Assembly (NCBI GenBank): GCA_900491605.1
Contig: UESW01004373.1
Location: 253,467 to 317,466, forward strand
Direction of reading: 5' to 3'
Source: Calamus simplicifolius
Taxonomy: Eukaryota > Streptophyta > Magnoliopsida > Arecales > Arecaceae
Length of the DNA stretch: 64,000 bases
Part shown: piece after piece, positions 47,170 to 58,826 of the stretch
How the letters are laid out: the number at the start of each line of letters is the position of its first letter
How positions within the stretch are numbered: the stretch's first letter is position 1
Notes under the pieces: model-generated
What the model was told of the DNA's origin: nothing
Databases searched by the model: none
What the model saw: the letters and a program-made list of their open reading frames with translations, nothing else
Program-made: the position numbers and the translations under genes

Positions 47170-48640
47170 GCTCGTGAAGACTTTGCTGAGTAGCAAGGAG
47201 AATCAGCCGAGGAACTGAAGGAAGTGCCGCTGGATGAAGCTCGACCTGACCGAACCATAAAGATTGGGTCATAGCTAAAGGAAAAGCTTTGGCAAGACTT
47301 AATCAATTTACTTCGGGGGAATGCCGATGTGTTCGCTTGGTCTGCCTCAGATATGCCAGGGATTAGTCCAGATGTCTTAGTCCATCACCTTAGCGTGGAT
47401 GGGACATTTCGACCAGTCAAATAGAAGAAAAGAAGCTTTGCCCCCGAGCGTTAGAAAGCTGTCGAGGAAGAGGTGGACAAGCTCATCAAAGCCAACTTTA
47501 TCCGGAAGGTCAATTACCCCGACTGGTTGGCAAATATCGTCATGGTGAAAAAGTTGAATGGAAAGTGGAGGATTTGCATCGACTTCACCGACCTCAATAA
47601 AGCTTGCCGAAGGACAGTTTCCCTCTTCCTCGGATTGACCAACTCGTAGATGCGATATCGAGCCATCAGATGCTGACTTTCATGGATGCCTATTCGGGGT
47701 ACAACCAAATCCGAATGGCACCCGAAGATAAGGAAAAGATAGCCTTCATCACCGACCGAGGTATCTATTGCTACCGAGTTATGCCTTTTGGTCTAAAAAA
47801 TGCAGGTGCCACCTACCAAAGGCTGGTCAACAAAATCTTCAAGGAGCAAATCGGTCGAAACATGGAGGTGTATGTTGATGATATGCTGGTAAAGAGCAAG
47901 GAGGTGCCCCATCATGTGAAGGACCTTGCGGAAAGCTTCGCAATGCTCCCAAAGTACCAGATGAAGCTCAATCCAACTAAATGTGCCTTCGGAGTTAATT
48001 CCAGCAAGTTCCTGGGCTTCATGGTTTCACAGTGGGGAATTGAAGCAAACCCCCAAAAGATCCAAGCCCTGCAAAATGATCCCTCCGGTATCGATCAAGG
48101 AAGTGCAGCGTCTCACTGGGAGGATAGCGGCCCTCAGCCGCTTCATTGCTCGATCGGTCGAGAAATGCCTCCCCTTCTTCAAAGCTCTTCAATCGGCGAA
48201 GAATTTTCAATGGACCTTGGATTGCCAGAAGTCCTCAAAGATCTTAAAAGATACCTCAGCTCGCCACCTCTCCTTAGCAGTCCGAAGCAAGGAGAGACGC
48301 TGAGTTTGTATTTGGCAGTTTCTGAGAGTGCCATTGGCTCAGTGCTGGTCAGAAAGGATAACAAGGTTCAGAGGCCGATCTATTATGTCAGCAATTTGCT
48401 CAGGGATGCCGAGACAAGGTATACCCGGGTCGAGAATGTGGTCTTGGCCTGGTAACATAGTCCAAAAACTGTGGCCATATTTTCAGGCGCATGCCATGGC
48501 GGTTCTGACCGACCAACCCATCGGATCTATCATCCATCGCCCAGAGGCCTCGAGAAGGATGACCAAGTGGGTTGTGGAGCTGAGCGAGCACAACATTCAA
48601 TATTATCCTCGTCCAACCATTAAAGCCCAAGTCCTGGCAG
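47170..48640 (+). pseudogene. Tat reverse transcriptase and RNase H
   Basis: The N-terminal part (47170-47600) has four TAG stops in one frame (47191, 47272, 47422, 47452), then VEEEVDKLIKANFIRKV and KLNGKWRICIDFTDLNKAC. A one-base loss near 47605 is followed by the long open frame 47604-48455. It holds DSFPLPRIDQLVD, FMDAYSGYNQI, YRVMPFGLKNAGATYQRLVN and VYVDDMLVKS (catalytic YVDD intact). A shift to the 47983-48303 frame (RLTGRIAALSRFI) and back leads to the RNase H start LSLYLAVSESAIGSVLV and QRPIYYVSNLL. Another shift occurs near 48450 and the connection continues to PRPTIKAQVLADFL. Confidence 0.9.
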
Positions 48641-48699
48641 ATTTCCTCCTGGAGTGTACCATACCCGAGGATGGCTCTACCTCAGGTTCCCCTGAACAA

Positions 48700-49160
48700 C
48701 CGAAGCTCAACGCTCCGTGGTTACTTCACGCCGACGGATCCTCCAGTGCGAGTGGCTCTAGCGCGGGTCTTGTCATAACTAGTGTAGAAGGGGCGACGTT
48801 CGAGTATGGCATATGTTTCTCCTTCCCAACTTCCAACAACGAAGTAGAGTATGAGGCCCTAATTGCTGGACTCCGCATCGCTCGGGAGCTCAAAGTCGAG
48901 AAGCTAAATGCTTATACTGACTCCCAGTTAGTGGCAGGCCAAGTACGAGGAGAATTCGAAGCCCGAGAGCCGAATATGGTTCGTTATTTGCAAAAGGTGT
49001 GTGATTTGTTATCTCATTTCATTGAATTTGAAATTATTCGGATACCAAGGGCAGGAAATGCATGCGCCAACCTCTTATCTCGCCTAGCGACTGCGAACTC
49101 AATGGACCTTGAGAAAAATTTCATTTGGAGGTCCTGGAGAAATCCAGCATCACTGATTTG
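48700..49160 (+). pseudogene. Tat second RNase H domain
   Basis: Open in frame 48328-49161. LLHADGSSSASGSSAGLV has the first catalytic D, NNEVEYEALIAGLRIAREL the E, YTDSQLVAGQVRGEF the second D, and IPRAGNACANLLSRLA a final block. This archaeal/plant-type extra RNase H is the hallmark of Tat elements. The last acidic residue, usually in 'NxxAD', reads AN, so activity would be doubtful. Confidence 0.9.
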
Positions 49161-49249
49161 ATCAGATGATGCAAGTCGACACCGAGCCATCTTGGGCGGA
49201 TCCCATATATAAATATCTCAAAGAAGGGCTACTACCTGCCGACCGAAAA

Positions 49250-50381
49250 TAAGCAAGGAAACTGAAGATGCAATCCTCCCATTATGTCTTGATTGATGAT
49301 CGGCTATACAAACGATCCTTCTCTATGCCTCTGCTTAAATGCCTCCAACCTTCGGAGGCTGATTATGCTCTTCAGGAGGTTCATGAAGGCATATGCGGCA
49401 ACCACCTCGGCAGCAGAGCTTTGTGCCATAAGATACTTCGCCAAGGATACTATTGGCTGACTATGCAGAAAGATGCCAATGACCTTGTCCGAGCCTGCGA
49501 TTCATGTCAACGATATTCTAACCTCCAAAGACTCCCTTCTACTCACTTGACCACTATATCATCCCCCTGGCCCTTTGCCAAGTGGGGAATGGATATCCTC
49601 GGTCCTTTTCCCCTTGCAACGGGACAAAGGAAGTTCTTATTTGTTGTGATTGATTACTTCACCAAATGGATTGAAGCCGAAGCAGTCGCCCAGATCACCG
49701 AGGCTCGGGCTAAAGATTTTGTCTAGAGGTCCATCATTTATCAGTTCGGTCTTCTCCACACAATCATCACGACAATGGGAAGCAATTTGATAATCCCAAG
49801 TTCGAGAATTCTGCGAGGATCATGGCATCATTCATTGCCTCACATCGGTGGGACATCCCCAAGCTAATAGAGAAGCCGAGGTAACCAACCGAACCCTCTT
49901 GCAGGGAATCAAGGCTCGTCTTAATCGAGCACAAGACAAGTGGGTGGAAGAGCTTCACCACATGCTATGGGCTTTCCGAACAACCGAGAGGATGCCCACG
50001 GGCCAAACTCCTTTCAAAATGACCTTTGGCATGGAAGCTATTATTCCTGTGGAGGTTGGGCTCCCTTCCCCTCACGTGGAAGGTTATTCGGAGGAGTCTA
50101 ATGATAAGCAACTCCACGCCAACCTCAACCTACGAGAGGAGATCAGAGAAAAAGCACGGATCAGAGTAGCTGCCTACCAGTACAGAGTGGCTCGCTATCA
50201 TGCCTCCAGAGTCAAGGGGAAATCTTTCTCCCCGGCGATCTTGTCCTCTAAAAGGCATCTGTCTCCAAACCAGCGGAACAAGAAAGCTGTCTCCGAACTA
50301 GGAAGGCCCCTATCAAGTGGCGAAGTCGTCGGGCCCGGTACCTATAAACTCCAAGAGCTAAGTGGGAAATCTATTCCTTGA
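49250..50381 (+). pseudogene. Tat integrase
   Basis: Begins after a TAA at 49250. HEGICGNHLGSRALCHKIL and CDSCQRYSN form the HHCC zinc domain; WGMDILGPFPLATGQ has the first catalytic Asp. A TAG at 49724 and a one-base loss near 49765-49780 break the second Asp region (DNGKQFDN). HPQANREAEVTNRTLLQ supplies the catalytic Glu in the open frame 49848-50381. The C-terminal part has WAFRTTERMPTGQTPF and FGMEAIIPVEVGLPS and ends at TGA 50379. The enzyme would insert the cDNA. Confidence 0.9.
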
Positions 50382-50519
50382 ATATGGAACTCGGATAATC
50401 TCCGTGCATATCATTAATAAAAGTACGCTCTTGCTAATCCCATTTTTTGTTCATTGAATTAAGTTTGGTTTTTAAAAGGCCTGCAAAATTCTTATAACTC
50501 TCCTTGAAAGCTACAATGA

Positions 50520-51110
50520 GAAGCAAGTCATAAAAATCCTCGGCCGGACCGAGTGATCTCTGGACCTTGGCCGTGCCAAGTAAAATATATCCCAGCTGGG
50601 CCGGGAGGACTCCGTACCTTGGTCGCGCCAAGTAAAATATATCCCAGCTAGGCTGGGAGGACTCCGTACCTTGGCAGCATCAAGTAAAATATAATCTTTA
50701 TAAATCCTCGGTTGGGTTGAGTGATCTCTGGACCTTGGCCGCGCCAAGTAAAATATATCCCAGCTGGGCTGGGAGGACTCCGTACCTTGGCAGTGCCAAG
50801 TAAAAATATAATCTTTATAAATCCTCGATCGGGCCGAGTGATCTCCGGACCTTGGCCGCGCCAAGTAAAATATATCCCAGCTGGGCTAGGAGGACTCCGT
50901 ACGTTGGCAGCGCCAAGTAAAATATAATCTTGAAGCCTCAACTACAACCGAGTGATACATTTCCGAAGCCTCGGCTACAACCGAGTGATACATTTCTAAA
51001 GGCTCGGCAATACCGAGTAATATTATTATTTGAAGGCTCGGCAACATCGAGTGATATTATTATTTGAAGGCTTGGTAACACCGAGTGACGCATTATATAA
51101 AGCCTCGGCC
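50520..51110 (+). repeat. Tandem arrays after Tat pol
   Basis: First array (50520-50935): units of about 54 and 117 bp built on CTTGGCCGCGCCAAGTAAAA and CCCAGCTGGGCTGGGAGG. Second array (50935-51110): about 35-bp units of GCCTCGG.....CCGAGTGATA. Cores are inverted repeats. Tandem repeats between integrase and the 3' LTR are common in Tat elements. Confidence 0.85.
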
Positions 51111-53554
51111 GAAGCCTTGGCCCATGAGGCCACGCGACGTCCAGGAAAGCGAGAAATCGTCTCGAGGTGCACTAAGTGCATTTTTCAGTCACGGGCAGAA
51201 GGCAGAAAATCATTTTCTAATCTCGAATCGAGAGCCTTAAATGCCCCGAATCGCCCACAAATCCTTGAAATACGAATATATCTTGGGAATCCTCTGACGA
51301 AAGCAACGTCATCCAGTAATGATCGATTGCTTGGCGCGTGCGCAAAATAACCCTGCATGGGAAATGACCAAAGAATTAAATGTTCAAGAAAGAAAACGAG
51401 GCGTTCTCTGACAAGTCATAAGCCTCTTCCATCACCTTGGTCGAAAAAAGAACCGACCTCTTACCTCAGACAGAGCCGAACCAAGACACTCTATTGCTGG
51501 CTAAAGTATCTTACTTATCTCGTAAACCTCGGTCGGACTCGGGCAGCTTGTAAGCCCTGGCCAAACCAAGTGATCTCCAAGCAGTCTCCGAACTTCGGTA
51601 GAGGTAAGTGACTTCTTCCTGCCCATTAGTGATATCATGCAATTTATTCCTTGAATGTGGCCAAGGCCACCCAGGCTTCCCTCTGACCTAAACAGAGGTG
51701 ACTACTTCCTCCACAGAAGACCAAATATCGCTAAAATGATCAGCCAAAGCAAAGTAGCTAAAATCGCTACTGGAAACAAGTAAAATACACTACGAAAGTG
51801 TAGGAAAACTCTCAATACAACCATGCTAGAAAAGAAAAGAAAGAAAATACTTTCTTTATTAATGAAAATTACAACCTCTTGAGAGGTATTACAATGCATC
51901 ATGGCATAGGAAACAAATAAAAAGCTCGACCGAGCAACTTCGATCAGCTTCGGTTAATAATGATGTTCTGGCATTTAACCCAAGAAATCAGAGAAACCAG
52001 ACAGCTCGGCTGAACCACTAGTTAATGCCAAAGAGCAAAACTAGCCATCCACGGGTCCCTGGATGAATTAAGGGATCCAAAATGGGGTAAAGACCTATGG
52101 ATACCGATGCTGAGGAAGCATCCCCCAAGCGGAGTGCTGGACTGCCAGCCACTGCACAACAACATAAGCAGGGGACAAGCAGACCGACACAACCCTCCTC
52201 CCTCTTTACGTAGTAATAGATTCCTCAAGCGGATAAGCTGAGGAATCCAAATCGAGGGAGGAGGCGAAATCCATATTAGTCATGGGGGATACATATGCCT
52301 TGCATTTCCAGTGGTCCCCATGGCAAGTGATAAAGGACACACAGGAAGCGCATACGTGCGCTCCCCATATGACCTCTGCGGTCCTCCCGTGCGTGCTTTA
52401 TATGACCTCCAGGAATTCCTCCCTTGAGGACTGGTCTCTCTTTAGCAGCTTCTCCATCACCCCAGCTATCTGGGGCGAGCCAGCCTTCAAAAAGAAGGCT
52501 CGAACTCTCACTTTCAACTTTAATGAAACAAACACCATGAAAACCCTTGCCAGTCAAAAAAAGTCTTGGGAGATAGCCTAACATGGCCCGCTCTCCCCAT
52601 TTTATAGGCAAACAGACCAGGGGCAGCCATTAAAGCAGAAAACCCCGAGATTCAAAATGCCCTGGCCCCGCTACCACGTGACAGTTCAAGGTAAAAGAGC
52701 ACTTTCCAAAGCGCGCCGAATGCATTTCCCAGGCCATGATACAAGACAAAAGATTTCCCTCTGACCTCGAATCAAGAGCCTTAAATGTAGAAAATTATCC
52801 ATCAATCCTTGGGATACGGACAGGCCTAGGAAATCACCTTGTGAATACGATGCCCTCCAATGGCGATTGAATGCTTACCTTGTACGTTAAAAAGACCCGC
52901 ATTGGAAAAGGCCAACATGATAAATGCCTTACGCAAAAAACAAAGCATCCTTTGGTGAATCACAAATCCACCTCATCAGCCCAGGCAGAAAATGAAATAA
53001 TTTTCATAGAATGGACCATCCGCAAGGTACTCGCATGGTTTTCGGCCATATCATGTAGAACCGTTTCCTGTTTCGGATTGACAGAACTATCTGCCTGACC
53101 TCAGTTTCGACCAAGACACTTATCGGGGATCTAGCTGAACTATTCTATGCTTCGGCCTGAAGCCGAGCCATCTGCTATATTTCGGCCTAAACCGAGACAT
53201 CGCTCAAAGCCGAGATAGTCTCCTTATTTTGGGAAAAACCGAACATTCCCTTATCCCCCGATCCAAACCAAGATAGCAACTCTCGCCCCGGTGCTAATGG
53301 GACACTCGTTATGTTTCGGCAAAACCGAGCGATATACTACACTCCGACTAGAACTTATGAAGTTCCCCTTACCTCGGCTAAAACGGGGACGCAATACCCT
53401 AGTCTCGCTAGGATCTCCAAAGATCCCTCAAGGAATGTCTCGTTCGTGTATCTGACATAACGAGAATGAACGTTTTAAGGATAGCACCAGATACAAAGGT
53501 TGCTGAAAGTCTCTATTCCATTCATTGTAAAAAAGTAAAAAAGTACATGAGCCC
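51111..53554. other. Tat non-coding 3' region
   Basis: CCTCGG/CCGAG boxes throughout. ORFs on either strand (for example 52276-52611 minus, 52282-52581 plus) overlap each other and match no domain I recognise. Pairs of shared words (AAATCATTTTC, CCTCTGACC.CGAATC.GAGCCTTAAATG at about 51215 and 52765) show an internal duplication. Confidence 0.5.
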
Positions 53555-53869
53555 TCACTGGGGCTTGCCATCTTCTTCAGGCGCTGCCAAGCTCCCCCCA
53601 CGCCGCAGAGCTAACTCGACAATCTGTCACTGGAGGGATGCTACTTGCCCCTCCAGCCGACTGTTGGCCAGATGAAGGAGCTCGTTCTATCTCATGGAAA
53701 TAGCCAGGTATTGCTCGGCTGCCCTCTGGAGTCGCTCGCGGTCTACAAACAGTGACGCCAAGACCTCCCCATCAACGGTTACCGTAGTGCGGCTCATATG
53801 GGGCCCCCCATGGCCATTGACGCCGCTACTTAGAGCTTCAGTCGATCGCCCCTCGCCTCCAGAAGCCAT
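53555..53869 (-). pseudogene. Small antisense ORF in the Tat 3' region
   Basis: From ATG 53869 (MASGGEGRSTEALSSGVNGH) to TGA 53555, about 105 codons. It has one in-frame TGA (53627-53629) near the sequence HLANSRLEGQVASLQ, which looks like a short coiled coil. It lies downstream of, and on the same strand as, the larger antisense gene and could be its last exon or a separate ORF. The 196-codon plus-strand ORF at 53694-54284 is its shadow. Confidence 0.4.
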
Positions 53870-54556
53870 CTTAGTATCCAAAAATTTTGGAAGATTAGTT
53901 GAAAAGGTAATTAACAATGGCATTCCCCCATCTATTTTTAAACTACTCCTGGCGAGTATCCTGATCGCCCGGGCCATCAATTCCAACACTATTACCGCGA
54001 AACATGCCAGGTATCACTGCCTAAGTAGGTGCTCACAGAAAATGAAGAGTTCCGCCCTCTCATCGAAGAGGATCATTAATAACATTGAGGCGCTCGGGAT
54101 GTGCCCCCTTTCTCGGGACCAAACTTCCTCCGTTCGGATCATGTCACCTAAAGCTATATTCCCTACGCCCGAACCTGCGCTTCGGACTAAAGAACCTCGG
54201 CCCGAGGCACCTTTTCTTCAGCCCAGACAAATCATTTACTTTACCTTGACCCTAGCCAAGTTATCCCAACTCCTATTAGGATGAGCTATTTCGAATAAGC
54301 CCGAAAGGACATTCCTCGGTGAATTCGGCCTAGAGTCGACTGAGTAGGGCGCCTGATTAAAAGATGCCAAAGGAAACCTAGTTGTGGGATATGGGTTGTT
54401 GTAGGCAAAAGGGAAAATCACCAAACGCACATAATCAATTGCTTAAGAAAAGACAACAGCCAAGGCAACAAGGTGAAAATAAAAGATTCATTTATTGATT
54501 ATTAATCAAACTACAAAAGAAAAGAAGTAGAAAATACATATGATAGCCCTGGAAAA

Positions 54557-57419
54557 TCAAGGTTTAGGGTCAGACCCAGCATCTCCTATAGCAGCATCTG
54601 GGGAGGCATGACTCGGTTTGCCCTCTTCGAAAGTGCTTCGTTGAGATACCTCTGCAACCGTGTCAATGCCCAAAATAGCCTCGAGATCAACATCCGAGAT
54701 CTCCTCATACTCGGTTTCCTCGGTCCCCGGGGTACGATTCTCATAATGCTCGGTTTCTAGAAAAGACAAGTCCAACTCGGGATAGGCCTGAGAGATTTTA
54801 GCTTGCGTCTCCTCCTTGCCAAACCAAAACGCATTGGCATAGGCGCCCTATGCTCCTTGATAAATTGAGCAGAGTTTTTGTATTCCTCCACCGCCAAGGA
54901 GGTCCGTGCGTTTGCTTCAGCCAATTGCTTCTCTAGTTCGGAGTTCCTTCGATGGCTCAAGGCCATTTCCTCTCCGAAGGTCCTCAGCTGCTCCTGAAAC
55001 TCAAGCCCCATTTTCTCACCTACAGGCAAAGGGCCGAGTAAGGCAAAACTCGAAAAGCCAAAATGAAAAATTGTAGGAGATAACATACCTCTTCCTTCCG
55101 TTGAGTCATTTTCGTGTTCAACCCACGAACCTCATCGAGAGCCTTTGACTTGTCCATCTCCACCTGCTGGAGCCTAATCTTAAGACTATGAATCCACGAT
55201 TGTTTACCCTCATTCTCCAGGCAAGACTGGGCAAGGTTGGCAGTCAACTTGGCAATTTGACCTTGCTGCCATTTAACCCGATCTTCACTGTCACCCAATT
55301 TCCTACATAAGTCAGCAATTTGTTCCTGCTGCCCTCGGAACATGCGTTCTTCATCAGCAAGCCTTTTATCTGCCCTAGCCCTCATCTCATTCCACTATTG
55401 TCGAAGCATTTCTGCATATTCTCTATCTCCTCGGCATGCTGAGATTGAATTCGCGACAGCTCCAAATGGGCCTTGTCTGATTGCTCGCGGAAGCCCTGAA
55501 GCTCATTGACCTGTACAGCAAGCTAAGAGGCCCTCTCTCTTGCAGCGAAAGAGACTTACCCATCCTCTCAAGCTCCTTTTGGGAGGTCTCCAAGGATCAG
55601 GAAAGAGTGGTTGTCGAGTCCACCCTCTCCTTGAGGCAATTGATTTCTCTCCGGGCTTGAGCCCAAACTCCGATGGCCAAGTGCAAACGCCATTTTAACG
55701 CCCTCATAATCAAAGCATTCTGCGAAAAAATTGCATGTGAGAAAACGTGACCGAACTAACCGAGTAAAACTTTTGTTTCGGTATAACGACTTACCGAGAA
55801 GCATAATCCGATGCAATCTTCGTGAGGGCAAGGTTATCGATCTCGGTGAGGAGGAAGGTTTCATTCGGCACCCCAGTATACCTGAAGGCCACATCAACGA
55901 GATCCACCGAATCATATCCTCCCACCGAGGAACTCTCTCCCCTATGGAACACAGACCGCATTAAGGCAGCAAACATGTCATCCACCTTCGGGTTGTGTGA
56001 GAGAAAGTCCACTCCCCAACTTAGACATTCCCTTCGCTCGGTGATCCCCCTTCCTCTTCAAACATTTCTTCGCCCCCGGTGGACTCCTCTGGAGCCTCAG
56101 TTTCTCTTGGGGCCTCCAGTGCTTCAGTGGAGGGCCTTCCGACGGGAGACGTTATGCGAAGCTCGATCACCAGTTCAACCGGTTTGATTTCCCCTTCGGT
56201 CTCCGCTGACTCTCCAATGGGTAGCCCAGACTGAGCTTCGGTAGCCACAACCATTTCTCCCACCTCGATTGAAGCATGGGTCTTTCCCACGTCTACCTAT
56301 GACATTTCAGGGCTGCCGGCCTCCAATGGAGAAGACCGAGCAACCCCAACCACGGGGATCACCGAATGAGCTGGCGCTACTCCCTCGCCATCATCTGAGA
56401 AAACAACTATCTGGGGGGAGACCCCGATAGCCTCCTCTAGAATCCCCGTGGCAACCTGATCTTCCCCCAATAACAGACCTTCCTCCGGCACTGAAGGTTT
56501 GGTACTTCAACACTTTCGTCCTGCGGTGGCGAGGGATGGCGGCCAGTGCCATCCTTCCTGGGCCCCCTAGAATGGGAGCCAGAGTGGCGGGACCTCTTCT
56601 TGGCCCTATACTTATCGCTGGAACTAGACCTTCTATGGCATTTGCCCGGTTCCTCTCTCATTTGGCCTACAAATGCTGACCATTCGGCTTCGGGCATAAT
56701 GCGATTCATCGATTAAATCATGCAAAAGTCAAAATTAAAATTACCTTAGCACATTGATTGCAAAATAAGGCTTACCACGAGGGTTGATAGGACTCAATCT
56801 AGCAGCAAAAAGGGCATCCTCTGATAGAAGGGCGCTGACTGAAAGTACTTGACTGCTACGCAAGGTGATCAAATCCTTCTTCTCCTGCTCGGATAACTCT
56901 AGGTGCGCCTCTGGATCCTTCACATAACGCTCCCACACCAGAGGAAAATCCGAGCCGATATTTCCTTCAACCACAAAAAATTAGGACTTCCACTCTTTTA
57001 TCGACGATGGATTATCTGTGATCATCTTAAAAGATTTTCGGGGGCCAATGTAAGGCCACTCAGAGGCCCTCCCAGAAACTAAGTTGTAGCATACCCGGAA
57101 TATTGGAAGGGTTGCAGTTACCCCAACACGAATGTACATCGAGATAAATCCGATGAGATTGCATCAACTATTTGGAGCTACCATGGTGGGATATGTTATA
57201 AAACCTCATCATCACCTGCACCAGCGGATGAAGAGGAAACCTAAGGCCTGCCCTTAAACTTTCCTTGTAGCAGAACACTCCAGCTCCTGGCTCCAATGTT
57301 ATCCTATCATCGGCCTTCGGGAGCCACAGGATGACATCTTGAGGAACTCTATAGAGGCAGCGTATCCGTTCCAGATCCACCAATGTTATCTCTGAAACCA
57401 CATCGTTTGGGCCCTTCAT
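54557..57419 (-). pseudogene. Antisense multi-exon Tat accessory gene
   Basis: The probable start is ATG 57419 (MKGPNDVVSEITLVDLERI). LRAGLRFPLHPLVQVMMRFY then matches the N-terminal 'putative gypsy-type transposon' (transposase_28-like) domain. Next are FPLVWERYVKDPEAHLELSE, a Ser/Arg-rich stretch (56560-56680), an acidic region (56030-56480), and VDDMFAALMRSVFHRG (56000). Long coiled coils follow (55370-55100, 55010-54850), and the C-terminus stops at 54557. Minus-strand introns with GT/AG ends are visible at 55794-55720 (GTAAGT...TTTCGCAG, 75 bp) and 55088-55020 (GTATGT...CCTGTAG, 69 bp). At least five stops or shifts break it. Function is unknown. Such 3' antisense ORFs are known in Tat elements. 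Confidence 0.75.
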
Positions 57420-57792
57420 GTTCCCTAGCCAAGGAGAACATAAGCAAATTTGTGGAAAGGGAAAGAGAGAAAAGAGAAGGGTCTCTATGGAAGGAACGAA
57501 AGAGTATTGCAGGAAGGACGCCGCCCTGGCCTCCTTTCTCCCCTTCAAACAGCGCTTTGAAAAGTTGCCCTAAGCGTTAAGGCTTCCGCAATAGGTGTCA
57601 TAAATGCAAAGACCCTGCCACGCGAGACTCCCGCAATCACCTCTCACAGAATCCGAAGAGTTTCCTCTTCATGCAACAGCAAATAATGATAGCCAATTGA
57701 TGGCCCATCAATTTCGGAGCCATCATTGCGCCTTTTCAAATCCTTCTGGGTAGAGTTATTCTATACTCTACTCCCTAAATTGAAGTTACACT

Positions 57793-57810
57793 TTAGGGAG
57801 TGGGGGGCAT
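57793..57810 (+). other. Tat polypurine tract
   Basis: TTTAGGGAGTGGGGGGCA directly before the 3' LTR; the plus-strand primer site. Confidence 0.8.
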
Positions 57811-57811
57811 G

Positions 57812-58821
57812 TGATGAGGGGTAAAAATATCATTGCATTAATGTTCGTGCAATCCAAGACATCGGGCTAGCGTATCGCATAGCTGTCACATCTGAAAGGC
57901 AGCAATGAGTAGGCTACCCCTCCAAACTACTTTTGTGTAACAGCTGGCCGAGCTATTATTATACCTCGGTTGATCGAGCTATTATCATACCCCCACAAGC
58001 CAAGCTATTGCCACCGAACCATCCTGTGCTTCGGTAGGCTGGGCCTCATTATACCTCGGATAGCCAAGCCATTTGTATCTCAAGAAGGCCGAACTATCCC
58101 ATACCTCGATAAATTGAGTCTCATCATACTTCAGCAGATTCAGCCATCTCCTATACCTCAGCCCGACCAAGGTACTCAAGCACCTCTATGGAATACACTT
58201 AAATTAACAAGATTTCAAATAGGAAATCATGCCTATGCTACCAAAAATGGCTTAGAGCCTATGTAGTCGCTAAATCTTGAAGCACCGTCTGCTCTTCCTG
58301 GCCGTTGATCCTCTAACCAATCGGATACGGATCCTACCGGCCCTGTAACAGCCTCTTCTTGGTCGTTGATCCTCTAACCAACCGGATACGAATCCTACCG
58401 GCCCTGTAACAGCCTGATTTGAATTAGTTTCAAATCTCAACAACTTTCAGACCCTCTGTGACGTACCCAAGAAATCAGGTGATCACCTATAAATATCACA
58501 GCCTCAGATCTCCTTAGGTATGGCATTCTGCACACTCAAGACACCTCTCTTTCACTCACTCTCACTCTCAGAAAAACTCCATTAGAGCTCAGACAAAGCT
58601 CCTAGCACCACCCTTAGAGAACTCTTCCTCGAGGATCCTTCTCCTCATTTGTCTGCTTGCTGTGAATCTCTACTGACTTGGGCGTTGGAGGGTCTTCCAC
58701 AGAGGGCACCCCCCAAACCACCCTCTACTCGAGGACTTTCTTGCAAGTCCCATCCAGGAGTTGAGCCCGGATTCGAAGCCCCAATAGCACCCGAGTCGAA
58801 GAACGGATTTTTGCGGAAATA
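57812..58821 (+). repeat. Tat 3' LTR (1010 bp)
   Basis: TGATGAGGGG to GCGGAAATA; the terminal CA has become TA. Over the first roughly 430 aligned bases I count about 35 differences from the 5' LTR, nearly all transitions. TATA box at 58488. Confidence 0.9.
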
Positions 58822-58826
58822 ATATT

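Larger units (their letters stand above)
43966..58821 (+). mobile_element. Complete Tat-lineage Ty3/gypsy retrotransposon (14.9 kb), decayed
   Basis: Two LTRs (43966-44990 and 57812-58821) are flanked by identical ATATT (43961-43965 and 58822-58826). Joining the flanks at one ATATT recreates the uninterrupted RU sequence seen at 7459-7490, so both boundaries are firm. Order: LTR, gag, aspartic protease, reverse transcriptase, RNase H, second RNase H, integrase, tandem-repeat spacer, antisense genes, polypurine tract, LTR. The second RNase H, the large size and the antisense ORF before the 3' LTR are established Tat traits. Every coding part has stops or shifts. Confidence 0.95.

Noticed and set aside
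53694..54284. 196-codon plus-strand ORF
   Set aside because: It overlaps the antisense coding region of the Tat element, has no recognisable domain and looks like its reverse-strand shadow.
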